Part shown: one piece after another, positions 32,338-41,614 of the stretch
Layout: each line of letters opens with the position of its first letter
Position numbering within the stretch: the stretch's first letter is position 1
Source of the DNA: Pseudoxanthomonas indica
GTDB lineage: Bacteria; Pseudomonadota; Gammaproteobacteria; Xanthomonadales; Xanthomonadaceae
Reading direction: 5' to 3'
DNA length: 64,000 nucleotides
Assembly: GCF_900167565.1 (NCBI RefSeq)
Contig: NZ_FUZV01000001.1
Span: forward strand, 1-64,000
Made by a program: the position numbers and the translations under genes
Notes under the pieces: generated by a model
The model's input: the letters and a program-made list of their open reading frames with translations, nothing else
The model's database searches: none
Told to the model about the DNA's origin: nothing

Positions 32338-34830
32338 CTAGACAGCCAGCACCTTGACGGCGCACTTCTTGTAATCGGTCTGCTTGGAGATCGGGTCGGT
32401 GGCGTCCAGCGTGACCTTGTTGATCAATTGCCCAGCATCGAACCAGGGCACAAACACCACCCCCTTGGGCATGCGGTTGCGGCCGCGCGTTTCCACCCGG
32501 GACAGCATCTCGCCGCGCCGCGATACCACCTTGACTTCATCGCCACGTTTGAGGCCACGGTCCTTGGCGTCATCCGGGTTCATGAAAACAACCGCGGCGG
32601 GAAAGCTGCGATACAACTCCGGCACCCGCATGGTCATGGATCCGGAGTGCCAGTGTTCCAGCACACGGCCGGTGACCAGCCACATGTTGTAATCATCGTC
32701 AGGCGATTCCGCCGGTGGCTCGTAAGGCAAGGCCCAGATGACGGCGCGACCGTCCTTGTTGCCATAGAACTCGAAACCCGCGCCTTCCTTGACGTAGGGA
32801 TCGGCGCCTTCACGGTACCGCCAGAGCGTCTCCTTGCCTTTGACCACGGGCCAGCGCAGTCCGCGCGCCCGGTGATAGTCGTCGAACGGCGCCAGGTCAT
32901 GGCCATGACCGCGCCCGAACGCCGCATATTCCTCGAACAACCCCTTCTGCACGTAGAACCCGAACGCCGTCGACTCGTCGTTGGCGTAGCCGGTTTCGAT
33001 ATCGCTGATCGGGAACTTCTCGACATTGCCATTGCGGAACAGCACGTCGAACAGCGTCTTGCCCTTGAATTCGGGATGCGCCGCCAGGGTTTCAGCGGTC
33101 CAACACTCGTCGGTGGTGAAGCGCTTGGAAAACTCCATCAATTGCCACAAGTCGGAACGCGCCTGCCCGGGCGCCGTCACCAGCTGGTGCCAGAACTGCG
33201 TGCGACGCTCCGCATTGCCATAAGCGCCCTCCTTCTCCACCCACATGGCGGCGGGCAGGATCAGGTCTGCCGCTTGCGCGGTCACGGTGGGATACGCATC
33301 CGAGACGACAATGAAGTTTTCCGGATTGCGATAGCCCGGCCAGGTTTCTTCACGCAGGTTGGCGGCGGCCTGCATATTGTTGTTGACCATCACCCAATAC
33401 GCATTGAGCTTGCCGTCCTTCAAGGCGCGGTTCTGCTCCACGGCGTGATAACCCGGCTTGGGCTGGATGGTGCCCTCCGGCACCTTCCAGATCTCCTCGG
33501 CATGCTTGCGATGCTCCGGATTGGTGACCACCATGTCGGCCGGAAGCCGGTGACTGAACGTGCCCACCTCGCGCGCCGTTCCGCAGGCCGAAGGCTGGCC
33601 GGTGAGCGAGAACGGACTGTTGCCCGGCGTGGCAATCTTTCCGGTCAGCAGGTGGATGTTGTAGACCATGTTGTTGGCCCACACACCCCGCGTGTGCTGG
33701 TTGAAGCCCATGGTCCAGAACGACATCACCTTGATCTTGGGGTCGGCGTAGAGCTCGGCCAGCTGCTGCAGCCATCCGCGCTCCACCCCGGTCATCTCGA
33801 CCGCCTTGTCCAGCGTGTAGGGCGCGACGAAGCTGGCAAAATCATCAAACGTGATGGGCTGCCCGCCGCCGGCGTCCTTCGCGTTCTTGGCCTTGACCTC
33901 GAGCGGGTTGTCGGGCCTGAGCCCATAGCCGATATCGTCATTGCCGCGCTTGAACGTGGTGTGCTTGTCGACAAAATCCTTGTTGACCTTGCCCGACTTG
34001 ATGATGTGGTTGGCGATGTAGTTGAGGATGACCAGGTCGGTCTGCGGCTTGAACACCATGGGGATATCGGCGAGCTCGAAGCTGCGATGCTCGAAGGTCG
34101 ACAGCACCGCCACCTTGACGTGCGGATGCGCCAGCCTGCGATCGGTCACGCGCGTCCACAGGATCGGATGCATCTCGGCCATGTTCGAGCCCCACAGGAC
34201 GAAGGCGTCCGCGGCTTCGATGTCGTCATAGCAGCCCATCGGCTCATCCATGCCGAAGGTGCGCATGAAGCCCATCACCGCCGACGCCATGCAGTGGCGC
34301 GCATTGGGATCGATGTGGTTGCTGCGGAATCCGGCCTTCATCAGTTTGTTGGCGGCATAGCCTTCGAAAATCGTCCACTGGCCCGAGCCGAACATGCCCA
34401 CGGCGCCAGGGCCCTTGGTCTTCAAGACCTGCTTGAACTGGGTCGCCATGACGTCGAATGCTTCGTCCCAGCTGACCTGGGTGAAGTCTCCGTCCTTGGC
34501 ATAGACCCCGTTCTTCTTGCGCAGCAATGGCATGGTCAACCGATCCTCGCCGTACAGGATCTTGGAAAGGAAATAGCCTTTGACGCAGTTGATTCCGCGG
34601 TTGACTTCGGCGTGGACGTCGCCATGGGTAGCCACCACCCTGCCCTGCTTGACCGCCACGTTGACACCGCACCCGGTGCCGCAATAACGGCACGGCGCCT
34701 TGTCCCATTTCAGGCTCGTGAGATCGCCTTCGGTCACCAGATTGCTGCCCTGGCCGGTCAATGGCATGCCTGCGGCGGCGGCCGCCGTCGTCAGGGCGCT
34801 GTTGCGTATGAACTCGCGGCGCGTGCTCAT
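32338..34830 (-). CDS. napA: Periplasmic nitrate reductase, catalytic subunit
   Basis: 830 residues. Tat signal with TRREFI at 3-8; a [4Fe-4S] site C47-x2-C50-x3-C54-x27-C82; Mo-ligand Cys180 in ARHCMASAV; bis-MGD domains through to the C-terminus. Reduces nitrate to nitrite in the periplasm. Full length for the family. It depends on NapD (downstream in coordinates, upstream in the operon) and on MobA for the MGD cofactor, encoded next to the operon. Confidence 0.97.
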   Translation of the reverse strand: MSTRREFIRNSALTTAAAAAGMPLTGQGSNLVTEGDLTSLKWDKAPCRYCGTGCGVNVAVKQGRVVATHGDVHAEVNRGINCVKGYFLSKILYGEDRLTMPLLRKKNGVYAKDGDFTQVSWDEAFDVMATQFKQVLKTKGPGAVGMFGSGQWTIFEGYAANKLMKAGFRSNHIDPNARHCMASAVMGFMRTFGMDEPMGCYDDIEAADAFVLWGSNMAEMHPILWTRVTDRRLAHPHVKVAVLSTFEHRSFELADIPMVFKPQTDLVILNYIANHIIKSGKVNKDFVDKHTTFKRGNDDIGYGLRPDNPLEVKAKNAKDAGGGQPITFDDFASFVAPYTLDKAVEMTGVERGWLQQLAELYADPKIKVMSFWTMGFNQHTRGVWANNMVYNIHLLTGKIATPGNSPFSLTGQPSACGTAREVGTFSHRLPADMVVTNPEHRKHAEEIWKVPEGTIQPKPGYHAVEQNRALKDGKLNAYWVMVNNNMQAAANLREETWPGYRNPENFIVVSDAYPTVTAQAADLILPAAMWVEKEGAYGNAERRTQFWHQLVTAPGQARSDLWQLMEFSKRFTTDECWTAETLAAHPEFKGKTLFDVLFRNGNVEKFPISDIETGYANDESTAFGFYVQKGLFEEYAAFGRGHGHDLAPFDDYHRARGLRWPVVKGKETLWRYREGADPYVKEGAGFEFYGNKDGRAVIWALPYEPPAESPDDDYNMWLVTGRVLEHWHSGSMTMRVPELYRSFPAAVVFMNPDDAKDRGLKRGDEVKVVSRRGEMLSRVETRGRNRMPKGVVFVPWFDAGQLINKVTLDATDPISKQTDYKKCAVKVLAV

Positions 34831-34842
34831 GGTTGGACTCCC

Positions 34843-35151
34843 TTATCCTTCTTGCGCCGACAGCGGAAGCTCGAGAGCCTGACGCGGTTCGGCATGGTGG
34901 TAGACGAGCAATACGTTCAAGGCGCCGGGCACGGCGCGCAGTTGTTCAATACGGTCCATGACCAGATAGCGATCCTCGGATTCACAGATCACGACACTGC
35001 GCGTGTCGCCTGCCAGCCCAAGTTCAAGGTCGGGACACTCGGCGATCATGGCCGCCAGTGCCGGGCCGGCTTCCTGGCGGTGTTGGACCACGAAGCTGGC
35101 AATGTGGACTTCGTTCGCAGTGGCCTGCGCGGTTGGCGGGGCTTGGCTCAT
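34843..35151 (-). CDS. napD: NapD chaperone for NapA
   Basis: 102 residues, ferredoxin-like fold typical of NapD: VHIASFVVQHRQE at the start, then alternating helices and strands (CPDLELGLAGDTRSVVICES). Binds the NapA Tat signal to hold back export until the cofactor is inserted. The ATG overlaps the napF stop (ATGA). Confidence 0.85.
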   Translation of the reverse strand: MSQAPPTAQATANEVHIASFVVQHRQEAGPALAAMIAECPDLELGLAGDTRSVVICESEDRYLVMDRIEQLRAVPGALNVLLVYHHAEPRQALELPLSAQEG

Positions 35152-35486
35152 GCAGGCTCCAGGGGTGAGGGTTGCATGACGATGGCCTGGGCGGGACAGA
35201 CGCCCACGCAGTCGCTGCATCCATCGCACAGGTCTGCTACGACGTGGATGGCGGCGCGCTCGCGGATCGGAATGAGGATGGCCCGATGGGGACAGGCGTC
35301 GGCGCAGCTGGCGCACACGACACCCTGGGCATTGAGGCAACGCAAAGCGGCAATCTCCGCCAGCCAGCGAGTGGTCGCGTCATCGCGCGAAGCGGCTGCG
35401 GATTGGTTCTGCACCATGGAGCGCGGCGCATCAGCGCCCGCGCCGAACAGCAGACTACGCCGCGACAACCGTGTGGTGGAGGACAT
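35148..35486 (-). CDS. napF: NapF-type ferredoxin, short two-cluster form
   Basis: 112 residues with two [4Fe-4S] motifs: C-x7-C-ASC-ADAC-P and C-DGC-SDC-VGVC-P. Enteric NapF is longer and carries more clusters, so this is a reduced form. The N-terminus has RLSRRSLLFG, resembling a Tat-like motif without a clear hydrophobic region. Thought to help cytoplasmic maturation of NapA. Second gene of the operon. Confidence 0.82.
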   Translation of the reverse strand: MSSTTRLSRRSLLFGAGADAPRSMVQNQSAAASRDDATTRWLAEIAALRCLNAQGVVCASCADACPHRAILIPIRERAAIHVVADLCDGCSDCVGVCPAQAIVMQPSPLEPA

Positions 35487-35489
35487 GCT

Positions 35490-35657
35490 TCAGTGTCCCG
35501 CCGGCGGACCCGCGAACATCTGGTAGAACCAGACCAGGAATCCGTATCCGGCCACAATCAGGATGGCCATCAGCGGGAAGACCACGAAGGTCAACAACAG
35601 GAAGGCGATACGCTCCTGCGCTTTGCTTGACCCCACGTGCGGTGAGGGATGCTCCAT
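35490..35657 (-). CDS. napE: NapE small membrane protein
   Basis: 55 residues, MEHPSPHVGSSKAQERIAFL followed by one membrane helix (LLTFVVFPLMAILIVAGYGFL begins near 21) and WFYQMFAG, the pattern of NapE. First gene of the nap operon, 3 bp ahead of napF. Role in Nap is unsettled. No FNR box is visible in the 91 bp upstream, unlike most other units of the island. Confidence 0.88.
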   Translation of the reverse strand: MEHPSPHVGSSKAQERIAFLLLTFVVFPLMAILIVAGYGFLVWFYQMFAGPPAGH

Positions 35658-35748
35658 ACGTCCACCTTGGCAGTTCTCAGCTGGGTGACCAGGTCGCGAA
35701 TCAGGCTAGCACTTGTTGCTCGGTTGGAAGTGTACGACGTATGCAATC

Positions 35749-36336
35749 TTAGTTCGAATCGTCGGAAGCTGGACAGCCTGCCGTCTGAAGCAGCGCCTTC
35801 CACTCCTCGGGTGTATTGCACCCTCGCAGCTCTTCCTGCCAATGGGAACCTTCAAGCAGGTTGCCACCCAGTTCCCGCTGCAGCGTACGCAGGGAACGTT
35901 GCACCTCGGGCAACAGGCTCAGGCGCGCCAGCACGGCACGTACGGGAGTGGCCAGCTCCAGCCGCATAGGGAGTGGATGGAACTCGAAGGCCGCGCAGGC
36001 GCCCGGCGCACCCGCCAGCTGTTGCAGTAGTTCGTTTGAAAGCAAAGGCATGTCCACCGGCACGATCACCAGGACGCCATCGTCCAGTCGCGGTGCCAAT
36101 TGGGCCAATGCAGACAGCGGGCCTTGGCCGCGCTGCTCGTCAGGCATCTCGTCTTCCCTACCGCTGCGGCCGCTCACCACCACGCGCGCGGCACCGGCCG
36201 AAAGCAACCGCGAACGCGCCTGGTCCAGCAGTGTTCGCGCGCCCCACGGCAGCAGCGCCTTGTCGCTGCCCATGCGGGAAGACTGGCCACCTGCCAGCAC
36301 GATGCCTGTCCAGGGTGGGGAAACGGCGGTTGTCAC
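35749..36336 (-). CDS. mobA: Molybdenum cofactor guanylyltransferase
   Basis: 195 residues with the nucleotidyltransferase signature GIVLAGGQSSRMGSDKALLPWG (12 residues in from the start) and VPVDMPLL. It makes the guanine dinucleotide form of the Mo cofactor needed by NapA. I choose GTG 36336, which has AGGGG upstream and gives the usual family length. The ATG at 36453 would add 39 atypical residues and put the start 6 bp from the hemN FNR box. Confidence 0.88.
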   Translation of the reverse strand: MTTAVSPPWTGIVLAGGQSSRMGSDKALLPWGARTLLDQARSRLLSAGAARVVVSGRSGREDEMPDEQRGQGPLSALAQLAPRLDDGVLVIVPVDMPLLSNELLQQLAGAPGACAAFEFHPLPMRLELATPVRAVLARLSLLPEVQRSLRTLQRELGGNLLEGSHWQEELRGCNTPEEWKALLQTAGCPASDDSN

Positions 36337-36458
36337 AATGGGGTCCCCTGGCGGCGCAGGTAGCGCCACCGCCTTTTCCCGCGAGGCAATCAGCCTACCA
36401 GAGCGGGACAGGCATTCGCGGAAGGGTGGCCTGGGAAGGGCATTGACGGCCATGTGAA

Positions 36459-36472
36459 TTGATTCAAGTCAA
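36459..36472 (+). promoter_or_regulatory. FNR/ANR box of hemN
   Basis: TTGAT-TCAA-GTCAA. Its centre is exactly 41.5 bp before the A of the hemN ATG, and TACCCT (36495-36500) sits at the -10 position. The predicted +1 therefore coincides with the start codon. Confidence 0.85.
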
Positions 36473-36506
36473 AGACAAGCCTGGACCTGCTCCCTACCCT
36501 GCCGCC

Positions 36507-37907
36507 ATGGCCGCATTGACTTCCCTGTTTGATCCGGATTTGCTTCGTCGCTACGACAAGCCGGGCCCGCGCTATACGTCGTATCCGACGGCACCCCAGT
36601 TTTCGCCACAGTTTGGCGAGGCGGAGTTCCGCCAGGCGGCCTCGGAAACCAACGACGACCCGATCCCCCGCCCGCTTTCGGTGTATGTGCATGTGCCGTT
36701 CTGTCGCAGCCCCTGCTTCTACTGCGGCTGCAATCGGATCATCACCCGCGAGAAGGCCCGTGGCGACGCCTATCTGACCCGTCTGTACCGTGAAGTTGCG
36801 ATGGTGTCGCAGTTGTTCGATCGAGACCGCGAAGTGCATCAGCTGCACCTGGGCGGAGGTACGCCCAACTTCCTCGACGCAGAACAGATTGCCGAAGTGG
36901 TGGACGTGACCCGCCGCCATTTCAACCTGGCGCGGGCCGATCAACTGGATTGTTCCATCGAGCTGGACCCGCGCTTCATCAACCCGGACGCGGTAGCCGT
37001 GCTGGCGCGGTCAGGATTCAACCGGGCCAGCTTGGGCGTACAGGATTTCGATCCGCTGGTGCAGCAAGCCGTCAACCGGATCCAGAGTGTCGAGGAAACC
37101 CTGGCCATCATCGATGCGTGCCGCGCCCATGGCATGCGCTCGGTCAACGTGGACCTGATCTACGGCCTGCCCAAGCAGAATCTGGCAGGCTTTTCGCGCA
37201 CGCTCGACATCACCTTGCGTGCGCGCCCGGATCGGCTGGCCATTTACAGCTACGCGCACATGCCCAATCTGTTCCGACCGCAGCAGCGCATCCATGCCGA
37301 GGATCTGCCCAGCCCGGAACAGAAGCTGGAACTGCTGCACTGCGCCATCGAGCGGCTGGGAGAAGCCGGCTACGTCTACATTGGCATGGACCATTTCGCC
37401 CTGCCCAGCGACGATCTGGCGATCGCCCAGGTCAATGGCGGACTCCACCGCAACTTCATGGGATACACCACCCATGCGGAAAGCGACCTGGTGGGTTTGG
37501 GTGTGAGCGCCATCAGCCATGTCGGTGCCAGCTTCAGCCAGAACCCGCGCGACATCGACAACTGGGAAGAGTGGATCGACAGTGGTCGTCTGCCCGTGTG
37601 GCGTGGCATGCGCATGGACGAGGATGACGTGCTGCGCGCCGATGTCATCCAGCAACTGATGTGCCATGGCAGCATCGATCGCGAGCGCATCGAGCGCCGA
37701 CACCTGATCGATTTCAACCAGTACTTTGCCGAAGCCCTGGTGCGCTTGCTGCCGTTGCAGGCGGACGGCCTGGTCGAAGTGGGGCCCAGGACCATTGTCG
37801 CCACCTCGCGCGGCAGGATGTTGTTGCGTATCATCGCCATGGCATTCGACCGATATCTCCCCACCGCCAATGACGGCGCGGCCACGCGTTTCTCGCGCAC
37901 CGTCTGA
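36507..37907 (+). CDS. hemN: Oxygen-independent coproporphyrinogen III dehydrogenase
   Basis: 466 residues. GPRYTSYPTAPQF start typical of HemN, radical-SAM cluster motif C-RSP-C-FY-C-G-C, glycine-rich LGGGTPNFL. Converts coproporphyrinogen III to protoporphyrinogen IX without O2, supplying haem for the cytochromes of this island. ATG 36507 fits the family start; there is no ribosome site, consistent with a leaderless mRNA. fnr follows after 16 bp, probably co-transcribed. Confidence 0.95.
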   Translation: MAALTSLFDPDLLRRYDKPGPRYTSYPTAPQFSPQFGEAEFRQAASETNDDPIPRPLSVYVHVPFCRSPCFYCGCNRIITREKARGDAYLTRLYREVAMVSQLFDRDREVHQLHLGGGTPNFLDAEQIAEVVDVTRRHFNLARADQLDCSIELDPRFINPDAVAVLARSGFNRASLGVQDFDPLVQQAVNRIQSVEETLAIIDACRAHGMRSVNVDLIYGLPKQNLAGFSRTLDITLRARPDRLAIYSYAHMPNLFRPQQRIHAEDLPSPEQKLELLHCAIERLGEAGYVYIGMDHFALPSDDLAIAQVNGGLHRNFMGYTTHAESDLVGLGVSAISHVGASFSQNPRDIDNWEEWIDSGRLPVWRGMRMDEDDVLRADVIQQLMCHGSIDRERIERRHLIDFNQYFAEALVRLLPLQADGLVEVGPRTIVATSRGRMLLRIIAMAFDRYLPTANDGAATRFSRTV

Positions 37908-37923
37908 TTCCCTTGCCCATTGC

Positions 37924-38679
37924 ATGAACCAGAGCGTCGTCTTCCCCCGCACAGATGCACGTATCCTGGCCGATGACGGCGACTCGCTGAGTTTCTGTTC
38001 CACCTGCGCGTTCTCGCAGGCGTGCCTCAGCGAGGGGATGGACAAGAGTGCGCTCATGGAACTGCACGTGCTGGTGGAACACGTAGGTCCGCTTGCGGCC
38101 GGTGACCATGTCTTCCGCGAAGGCGATCCATTCAGCGCCATTGCGGCCGTGCGGGCCGGCACCGTCAAGACCTACCAGATTGACCGCGATGGTCGCGAGC
38201 AGGTACTGGGTTTCCACCTGCCGGGTGAGGTCATTGGGTTGAACGCGATCCATGACGACCGATATCCCTGCAACGCCGTCGCATTGGATACGGTCATGCT
38301 GTGCCGTTTTTCCTTTCCCAAGATCGCCTTGCTGGCGAGCCAGCTGCCCAACCTGCAACGTCATCTGTTCCGCCTGCTCAGTCACGACATTGGCGTTGCT
38401 TCGCTGTTCGCCCGGGACAACAGCGCCGACGAGCGCATGGCGGCCTTCCTGATTGGCCTGTCGCGGCGCCTGGCCGCGCGCGGTTTCTCCGCCAAGCGCT
38501 TCCAGCTGACCATGTCGCGCACGGACATCGCCAACTACCTTCGGCAGGCGCCGGAAACTGTCAGCCGCGTGCTGCGTCGCTTCGAGCGCGAAGGCCTGTT
38601 GCATATCAAGCAGCGCGATGTGGAGATCCTCGATCTAGCGCGCCTGCAGGCCATGGCCACCGCCGTCCTGCGCGATTGA
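37924..38679 (+). CDS. fnr: FNR/ANR-type oxygen-sensing regulator
   Basis: 251 residues. Four cluster cysteines: C25, C28, C34 (FCSTCAFSQAC) and C115 (RYPCNAV), as needed for an O2-labile [4Fe-4S] cluster. cAMP-type beta-roll, dimer helix, then HTH with ETVSR, the E..SR residues that read TTGAT half-sites. It is the only Crp/Fnr gene in the window and likely the activator of the boxes found here. Downstream of hemN under its FNR box, implying autoregulation. Confidence 0.94.
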   Translation: MNQSVVFPRTDARILADDGDSLSFCSTCAFSQACLSEGMDKSALMELHVLVEHVGPLAAGDHVFREGDPFSAIAAVRAGTVKTYQIDRDGREQVLGFHLPGEVIGLNAIHDDRYPCNAVALDTVMLCRFSFPKIALLASQLPNLQRHLFRLLSHDIGVASLFARDNSADERMAAFLIGLSRRLAARGFSAKRFQLTMSRTDIANYLRQAPETVSRVLRRFEREGLLHIKQRDVEILDLARLQAMATAVLRD

Positions 38680-38790
38680 TCAATCGGGTTGGTGCCAGTC
38701 CCGTTCTTGCGGGAGTGTCCGGCTTGCTTTCTTGCGGGCCAATTTTTCGCCAGCTGTGCGCGTGTTTCCAGGCAACACACTGCCTGTCGC

Positions 38791-38804
38791 TTGACCCATG
38801 TCAT
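38791..38804 (+). promoter_or_regulatory. FNR-like box of the NO reductase gene
   Basis: TTGAC-CCAT-GTCAT, two to three mismatches from consensus, 61 bp before the norB ATG. An AT-rich GAATAT lies at the -10 spacing. The region 38680-38858 holds no other feature. Confidence 0.6.
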
Positions 38805-38858
38805 GGAGCATCTTCGGCCATAGACAGAATATGCGGCACCTACACAGGAGTGCGCATC

Positions 38859-41129
38859 ATGCAATCAACCCGAAGACTGTGGGCAGGCCTGGCGGCCCTG
38901 TTGCTGGTCTCCTTCTCGGTACTGCTCTGGGTGGGAGGCGAAGTCCACCGACAGGCTCCTCCCCTGCCCGAACGTGTCGTGGATACGGAAGGCAACCTGC
39001 TCTACACCCGCCAGGACATCGAAGTCGGCCGGCAGGTCTGGCAATCGATTGGCGGGCAGCAACTGGGTTCCATCTGGGGCCATGGCGGCTACGTTGCACC
39101 TGACTGGGGCGCGGACTGGCTGCATCGCGAAGCCGAGGCAATCCAGGATGGCTGGGCCCGGCGCGAGGCCAATGTCGAAAGCTACAAGCAGCTCGATGAA
39201 GCCACTCGCGCGGCCTATGCCAAGCGGGTCCAGACCGTACTGCGGCCCAACCGCTACGAGGCCAGCACCGGTACGATCACGGTGGATGTTGATCGCGCTG
39301 CGGCCATGCGGGAGGTAGCTCACCACTATGAGCAACTATTCGGCGACACGCCGGAACTGGCTCCCTTGCGCGAAGCCTACGCCATGCGCAATGGCACCGT
39401 GGCCGATGCCGCGCACCGCCACCAGCTGACGGCCTTCTATTGGTGGGCAGCGTGGTCTTCGGTGACCGAGCGCCCCGACTCGAAAATCAGCTACACAGCC
39501 AACTGGCCGGCCGACGAAATGGTGGGCAATACGCCGCCTTCGAATCTGTTCCTGTGGACGGTCTTCAGCGTGCTGTTCCTGTTGGCAGGTATCGGCTTGC
39601 TGGGCTGGCACTACGCGGTCAACCATGGCGATGAGATCGCAACAGTCCTGCCCAAACGGGATCCGCTGGCGGAGTTGCGCATCACCCCGTCGATGCGTGC
39701 CACCGGCAAGTACTTCTGGGTGGTGTGCGCCTTGTTCCTGGTGCAGATCCTGCTGGGCGCAATGACTGCCCACTATCAGGTGGAAGGCCAGGAAGCCTAT
39801 GGCTTCGCGCTGGCCGATGTCCTGCCCTACTCGCTCACACGCACCTGGCATACCCAGTTGGCAGTGCTGTGGATTGCCACCGCCTGGCTGGGCATGGGCT
39901 TGTATATCGCACCGGCGATTTCCGGCCACGAACCGAAGTTCCAGCGCCTGGGCGTACACGCCCTCTGGGTCTGCCTGTTGATCATCGTGGTGGGCGCCTT
40001 TGCCGGCCAATGGTTCGCGGTGATGCAGAAGATGGGGCTGGAGCACAACTTCTGGTTTGGTCACCAGGGTTGGGAATACGTGGATCTTGGCCGCTTCTGG
40101 CAATGGTTCCTTTTCATCGGCCTGGTGCTGTGGCTGTCGCTGGTGGGTCGCGCCCTGTGGCCCGCACTGCGCAAGGGCAGCGAATCACGCTCCATCGTCA
40201 CCCTGCTCTTCCTGTCCACCGTGGCCATTGGCCTGTTCTACGCCGCCGGCCTGATGTGGGGCGAACACACCCACCTCTCGATGGTCGAGTACTGGCGCTG
40301 GTGGGTAGTGCATCTGTGGGTCGAAGGCTTCTTTGAAGTGTTCGCCGTGGCGGTCATCGCGTTCCTGTTTACCCGCCTGGGCCTGCTGCAGATTCGGTCC
40401 GCCACCATGGCGGTGCTGTTTGCCACCATCGTGTTCCTGTCCGGTGGCGTGCTGGGTACGCTGCATCACCTCTACTTCACCGGTACGCCGACCGCGGTCA
40501 TTGCCCTGGGTGCAAGTTTCTCCGCACTGGAAGTGGTGCCGTTGGCGTATGTCGGGTTCGAGGCCTATCACAGCTACAAGATGGGCAAAGCCACACCGTG
40601 GATGGCGCGCTACCGCTGGCCGATCATGTTCTTCATCGCGGTGTCGTTCTGGAACCTGGTGGGTGCGGGCCTGTTCGGCTTCCTGATCAATCCGCCGCTG
40701 TCGCTGTACTACATGCAGGGTCTGAACCTGACGCCGACCCATGGCCACACCGCTCTGTTTGGCGTGTACGGCATGCTCGGCATCGGCCTGATGCTGTTCT
40801 GCCTGCGCGGCCTGAAGCCGGACGTGGTGTGGAACGAGAAGCTGCTGAAGACCGCGTTCTGGGCCATGAACATCGGTTTGAGCTTGATGGCGCTGCTGAC
40901 CCTGTTGCCGCTGGGCCTCCTGCAGTTGCGAGCAGCGTTGGAGCACGGCTACTGGTATGCGCGCTCTGCCGAGTTCATGCAGCAACCCCTGATCGATCTG
41001 CTGGTCTGGATGCGCGTTCCCGGCGACACCATCTTCAGCATCGGCGCGGTGGCCTTGGTCTGGTTCGTGTTCCGCCTGTGGGTGGCGCCGCGGCGCGAGG
41101 CCGCGCTGCCCGCCCCGCAAGCAAGCTGA
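38859..41129 (+). CDS. norB: Quinol-dependent nitric oxide reductase (qNor)
   Basis: 756 residues. Single-subunit type: an N-terminal membrane helix and soluble extension (replacing NorC but without a CxxCH haem site), then a 12-helix haem-copper-type core with conserved His (RTWHTQL, HNFWFGHQGWEY, GEHTHLSMVEYWRW, GTLHHLY, HGHTALFGVYG). Reduces 2 NO to N2O using quinol. AGGAG lies about 8 nt before ATG 38859; in-frame upstream sequence overlaps fnr and is not coding. Monocistronic with a strong terminator. Confidence 0.95.
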   Translation: MQSTRRLWAGLAALLLVSFSVLLWVGGEVHRQAPPLPERVVDTEGNLLYTRQDIEVGRQVWQSIGGQQLGSIWGHGGYVAPDWGADWLHREAEAIQDGWARREANVESYKQLDEATRAAYAKRVQTVLRPNRYEASTGTITVDVDRAAAMREVAHHYEQLFGDTPELAPLREAYAMRNGTVADAAHRHQLTAFYWWAAWSSVTERPDSKISYTANWPADEMVGNTPPSNLFLWTVFSVLFLLAGIGLLGWHYAVNHGDEIATVLPKRDPLAELRITPSMRATGKYFWVVCALFLVQILLGAMTAHYQVEGQEAYGFALADVLPYSLTRTWHTQLAVLWIATAWLGMGLYIAPAISGHEPKFQRLGVHALWVCLLIIVVGAFAGQWFAVMQKMGLEHNFWFGHQGWEYVDLGRFWQWFLFIGLVLWLSLVGRALWPALRKGSESRSIVTLLFLSTVAIGLFYAAGLMWGEHTHLSMVEYWRWWVVHLWVEGFFEVFAVAVIAFLFTRLGLLQIRSATMAVLFATIVFLSGGVLGTLHHLYFTGTPTAVIALGASFSALEVVPLAYVGFEAYHSYKMGKATPWMARYRWPIMFFIAVSFWNLVGAGLFGFLINPPLSLYYMQGLNLTPTHGHTALFGVYGMLGIGLMLFCLRGLKPDVVWNEKLLKTAFWAMNIGLSLMALLTLLPLGLLQLRAALEHGYWYARSAEFMQQPLIDLLVWMRVPGDTIFSIGAVALVWFVFRLWVAPRREAALPAPQAS

Positions 41130-41144
41130 GAAAATCGTCGTCAG

Positions 41145-41182
41145 AAAAAGGAAGGGCCGCTTGCAGCGGCCCTTCTTCTTTT
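41145..41182. terminator. Bidirectional terminator
   Basis: Stem GAAGGGCCGC / GCGGCCCTTC (41151-41160, 41166-41175), preceded by AAAAAGG and followed by TTCTTTT. It lies between the convergent norB and small HMA-like gene and can serve both. Confidence 0.85.
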
Positions 41183-41220
41183 GCGAGCCCGTCTGACGAC
41201 AGACGCTGCCGGCGCCAGGT

Positions 41221-41463
41221 TCAGTGCGAGCAACACCCGCAGCATTCCTGATCGCTGCCCTCGCCATCGCCGCAGCTGGTGACGGGCTCACCCAAGGCAG
41301 CCAGAATCGTCGACACGCGCTCGCTGGGCAGGGTCGTGTAAACGCTGAGGCGCCCGGAATCCTCATCCCACAGGATTTCTGCTTCGGGGTCCCATTCTCG
41401 AAGGGCGTCGGTCATCGCTTGCTGGCGACGTTGGCGGAGGTCGGGCGTATCGGAGCGGGTCAT
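41221..41463 (-). CDS. Small HMA-like protein with Cys-rich metal-binding tail (paralogue A)
   Basis: 80 residues: a helical start, then DPEAEILWDEDSGRLSVY, VSTILAALGEPV and a tail C-GDGEGSDQ-ECCGCCSH. The alternating strand/helix pattern looks like a ferredoxin-like HMA domain, but the metal-binding cysteines are at the C-terminus. It aligns without gaps over 41 residues to the protein at 49700-49939. AGGA lies 7 nt before ATG 41463. Its own FNR box (41537-41550) puts it in the denitrification regulon. A copper-handling or metal-chaperone role is inference. Confidence 0.6.
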   Translation of the reverse strand: MTRSDTPDLRQRRQQAMTDALREWDPEAEILWDEDSGRLSVYTTLPSERVSTILAALGEPVTSCGDGEGSDQECCGCCSH

Positions 41464-41536
41464 GAAATTCCTGTAGGCAAGGAGGCGGCACGGTGGCCAG
41501 TACCGGCAATCTAGGTAAACCCGTCCCGCACGACAT

Positions 41537-41581
41537 TGACCGGAATCAAGACGACGCGGCCTGGTGTTGACCCAGGTCAAT
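41537..41581. promoter_or_regulatory. Two FNR/ANR boxes in the divergent HMA-like/nnrS promoter
   Basis: TTGAC-CGGA-ATCAA at 41537-41550 and TTGAC-CCAG-GTCAA at 41568-41581. The first is suitably placed for the leftward gene (TAGATT as -10 near 41508-41513). The second is centred 40.5 bp before the nnrS ATG. Confidence 0.85.
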
Positions 41582-41614
41582 GCCCGACTCGCCGTCGCCG
41601 CACACACTGCGCGC

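Noticed and set aside
32305..35526. 1073-codon plus-strand ORF
   Set aside because: It mirrors napA/napD/napF, whose haem, Fe-S and Mo motifs are unmistakable on the minus strand; GC-rich codon bias leaves the antisense frame open.
35658..35748. Possible FNR box at the nap promoter
   Set aside because: No TTGAY-N4-RTCAA pattern with fewer than three mismatches in the key positions was found.
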